From Ignavibacteria bacterium (GTDB lineage: Bacteria > Bacteroidota > Ignavibacteria > Tepidaquicellales > OLB5): a DNA stretch of 6,553 nt. Location of the stretch: contig JAUQWT010000247.1 of assembly GCA_030835005.1 (NCBI GenBank), forward strand, positions 1 through 6,553, in the 5' to 3' direction. Each line of letters starts with the position of its first letter. Position 1 is the first letter of the stretch. Below the pieces are notes generated by a model. It did no database searches. It was given only the letters and a program-made list of their open reading frames with translations, and was not told the origin of the DNA. This document shows positions 6,221-6,553 of this stretch, one piece after another. The position numbers and the translations under genes were made by a program.

Positions 6221-6403
6221 AATGCCATTTACACCATTTACCTTCTGACTACCGTTTACTTTATTCGCTGAACTTCCTGCAGCCTGATCTGAGGTTTGTA
6301 CGTCTTTTTTTGATGCCGGTTTTCTTCTGTATTTGTTTCGTTTCTTAGGTTTTGATACACTTGAAGATGTTTCTTTTGGTGCTTCTTCTATTGATTCCTG
6401 CAG
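6221..6403 (-). other. In-frame upstream extension of the glycosyltransferase with no ATG/GTG/TTG start
   Basis: Read in the frame of the glycosyltransferase, these 61 codons contain no stop and encode a polar, basic stretch: 'LQESIEEAPKETSSS', then 'KPKKRNKYRRKPASKKD', then 'QTSDQAAGSSANKVNG'. It resembles the basic arm just inside the annotated protein ('KKFYRKNGNQRRFHQR'). An in-frame TAG lies immediately upstream (6404-6406). Possible starts are a CTG at 6403, with AAGGA 12 bases before it, or an ATA at 6391, with CAGGA 4 bases before it. Alternatively this is a 5' leader, or coding sequence cut off by a mutation or sequencing error at the TAG. Confidence 0.45.
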
Positions 6404-6435
6404 CTAACTACCAAATCCTTTCAAAATAATGGTTA

Positions 6436-6464
6436 TTTATAATATATCATCTGAAATTAACCAA
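6436..6464 (-). promoter_or_regulatory. Candidate sigma70-type promoter for the glycosyltransferase-lpxA run
   Basis: On the minus strand TTGGTT (6464-6459) is followed after 17 bases by TATAAA (6441-6436), in an A/T-rich stretch upstream of the first gene of the run. The -10 box is good (5 of 6) and the -35 weak. Transcription would begin near 6429, only about 26 bases before the CTG at 6403 but about 210 before the GTG at 6220. I found no clean Bacteroidota-type TAnnTTTG box here. Confidence 0.35.
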
Positions 6465-6536
6465 TAATGTTTGTAAATACAATTGAAAAATCGGAATATT
6501 TAGGCGAAAAACAGCCAAAATTGAAATATACCTGTC

Positions 6537-6553
6537 TGTCATCCTGAGCGCAG
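6537..6553. repeat. Right-edge copy of the TGTCATYCTGA repeat end (truncated by the window)
   Basis: TGTCATCCTGA at 6537-6547 differs by one base from each end of the 2548-2651 element (TGTCATTCTGA and the complement TGTCAACCTGA). It continues as GCGCAG, as in the 'GTCATCCTGAGCGCAG' repeats I recall from related genomes. The rest lies outside the window. The remaining bases 6465-6536 hold nothing I can name. Confidence 0.5.

Noticed and set aside
1..6553. CRISPR array, phage, toxin-antitoxin or other defence system
   Set aside because: No direct-repeat/spacer pattern, integrase, transposase, nuclease or toxin-like gene is present; the regularly spaced repeats at 101-1231 are protein-coding blades.

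Overview
The window looks like ordinary chromosome from a Gram-negative member of the Bacteroidota/Chlorobiota superphylum, most likely an Ignavibacteria-type organism. Three things point there. The first gene ends in a type IX secretion (T9SS) sorting tail of the 'NYPNPFNPxTxIxF ... GVYFYK' kind. An lpxA gene implies lipid A and an outer membrane. The intergenic DNA carries short repeats ('GTCATTCTGAG...CGAAGAATC', 'TCTTTGCG', 'CAGATT') of a style I associate with those genomes. This is inference from sequence style; there is no rRNA or marker gene to prove it.

Layout: positions 2-1546 (+) hold the 3' part of a large secreted protein made of YCF48/BNR-like propeller repeats plus the T9SS tail. 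It runs off the left edge. A strong, probably bidirectional terminator (about 1620-1659) separates it from everything to the right, which all lies on the minus strand. In transcription order, right to left, these genes are: a membrane-anchored GT2 glycosyltransferase (5117-6220, possibly extended to 6403); lpxA (4295-5071), the first step of lipid A synthesis; a LipM-like octanoyl/lipoyl transferase (3502-4320) whose start overlaps the lpxA end; panB (2657-3493), pantothenate/CoA synthesis, 8 bp later; and, after a 149-bp gap holding a small repeat element, a YmdB-family metallophosphoesterase (1704-2507). A candidate promoter at 6436-6464 would serve the start of this run.

The minus-strand genes read as a housekeeping cluster around acyl-carrier chemistry and the envelope. 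PanB feeds pantetheine for CoA and ACP. LpxA draws hydroxyacyl-ACP, and LipM draws octanoyl-ACP. The glycosyltransferase probably transfers a sugar to a polyprenyl phosphate. The tight spacing suggests cotranscription of lpxA-lipM-panB at least.

I see no new defence, mobile or RNA-based system. The points most worth a second look are: a 61-codon in-frame, lysine/arginine-rich extension upstream of the glycosyltransferase with no canonical start codon; a 104-bp intergenic element with imperfect terminal inverted repeats, whose end sequence recurs at the right edge of the window; and a bulky Phe at the acyl-chain 'ruler' position of LpxA. No tRNA, rRNA, CRISPR array or transposase gene was seen.
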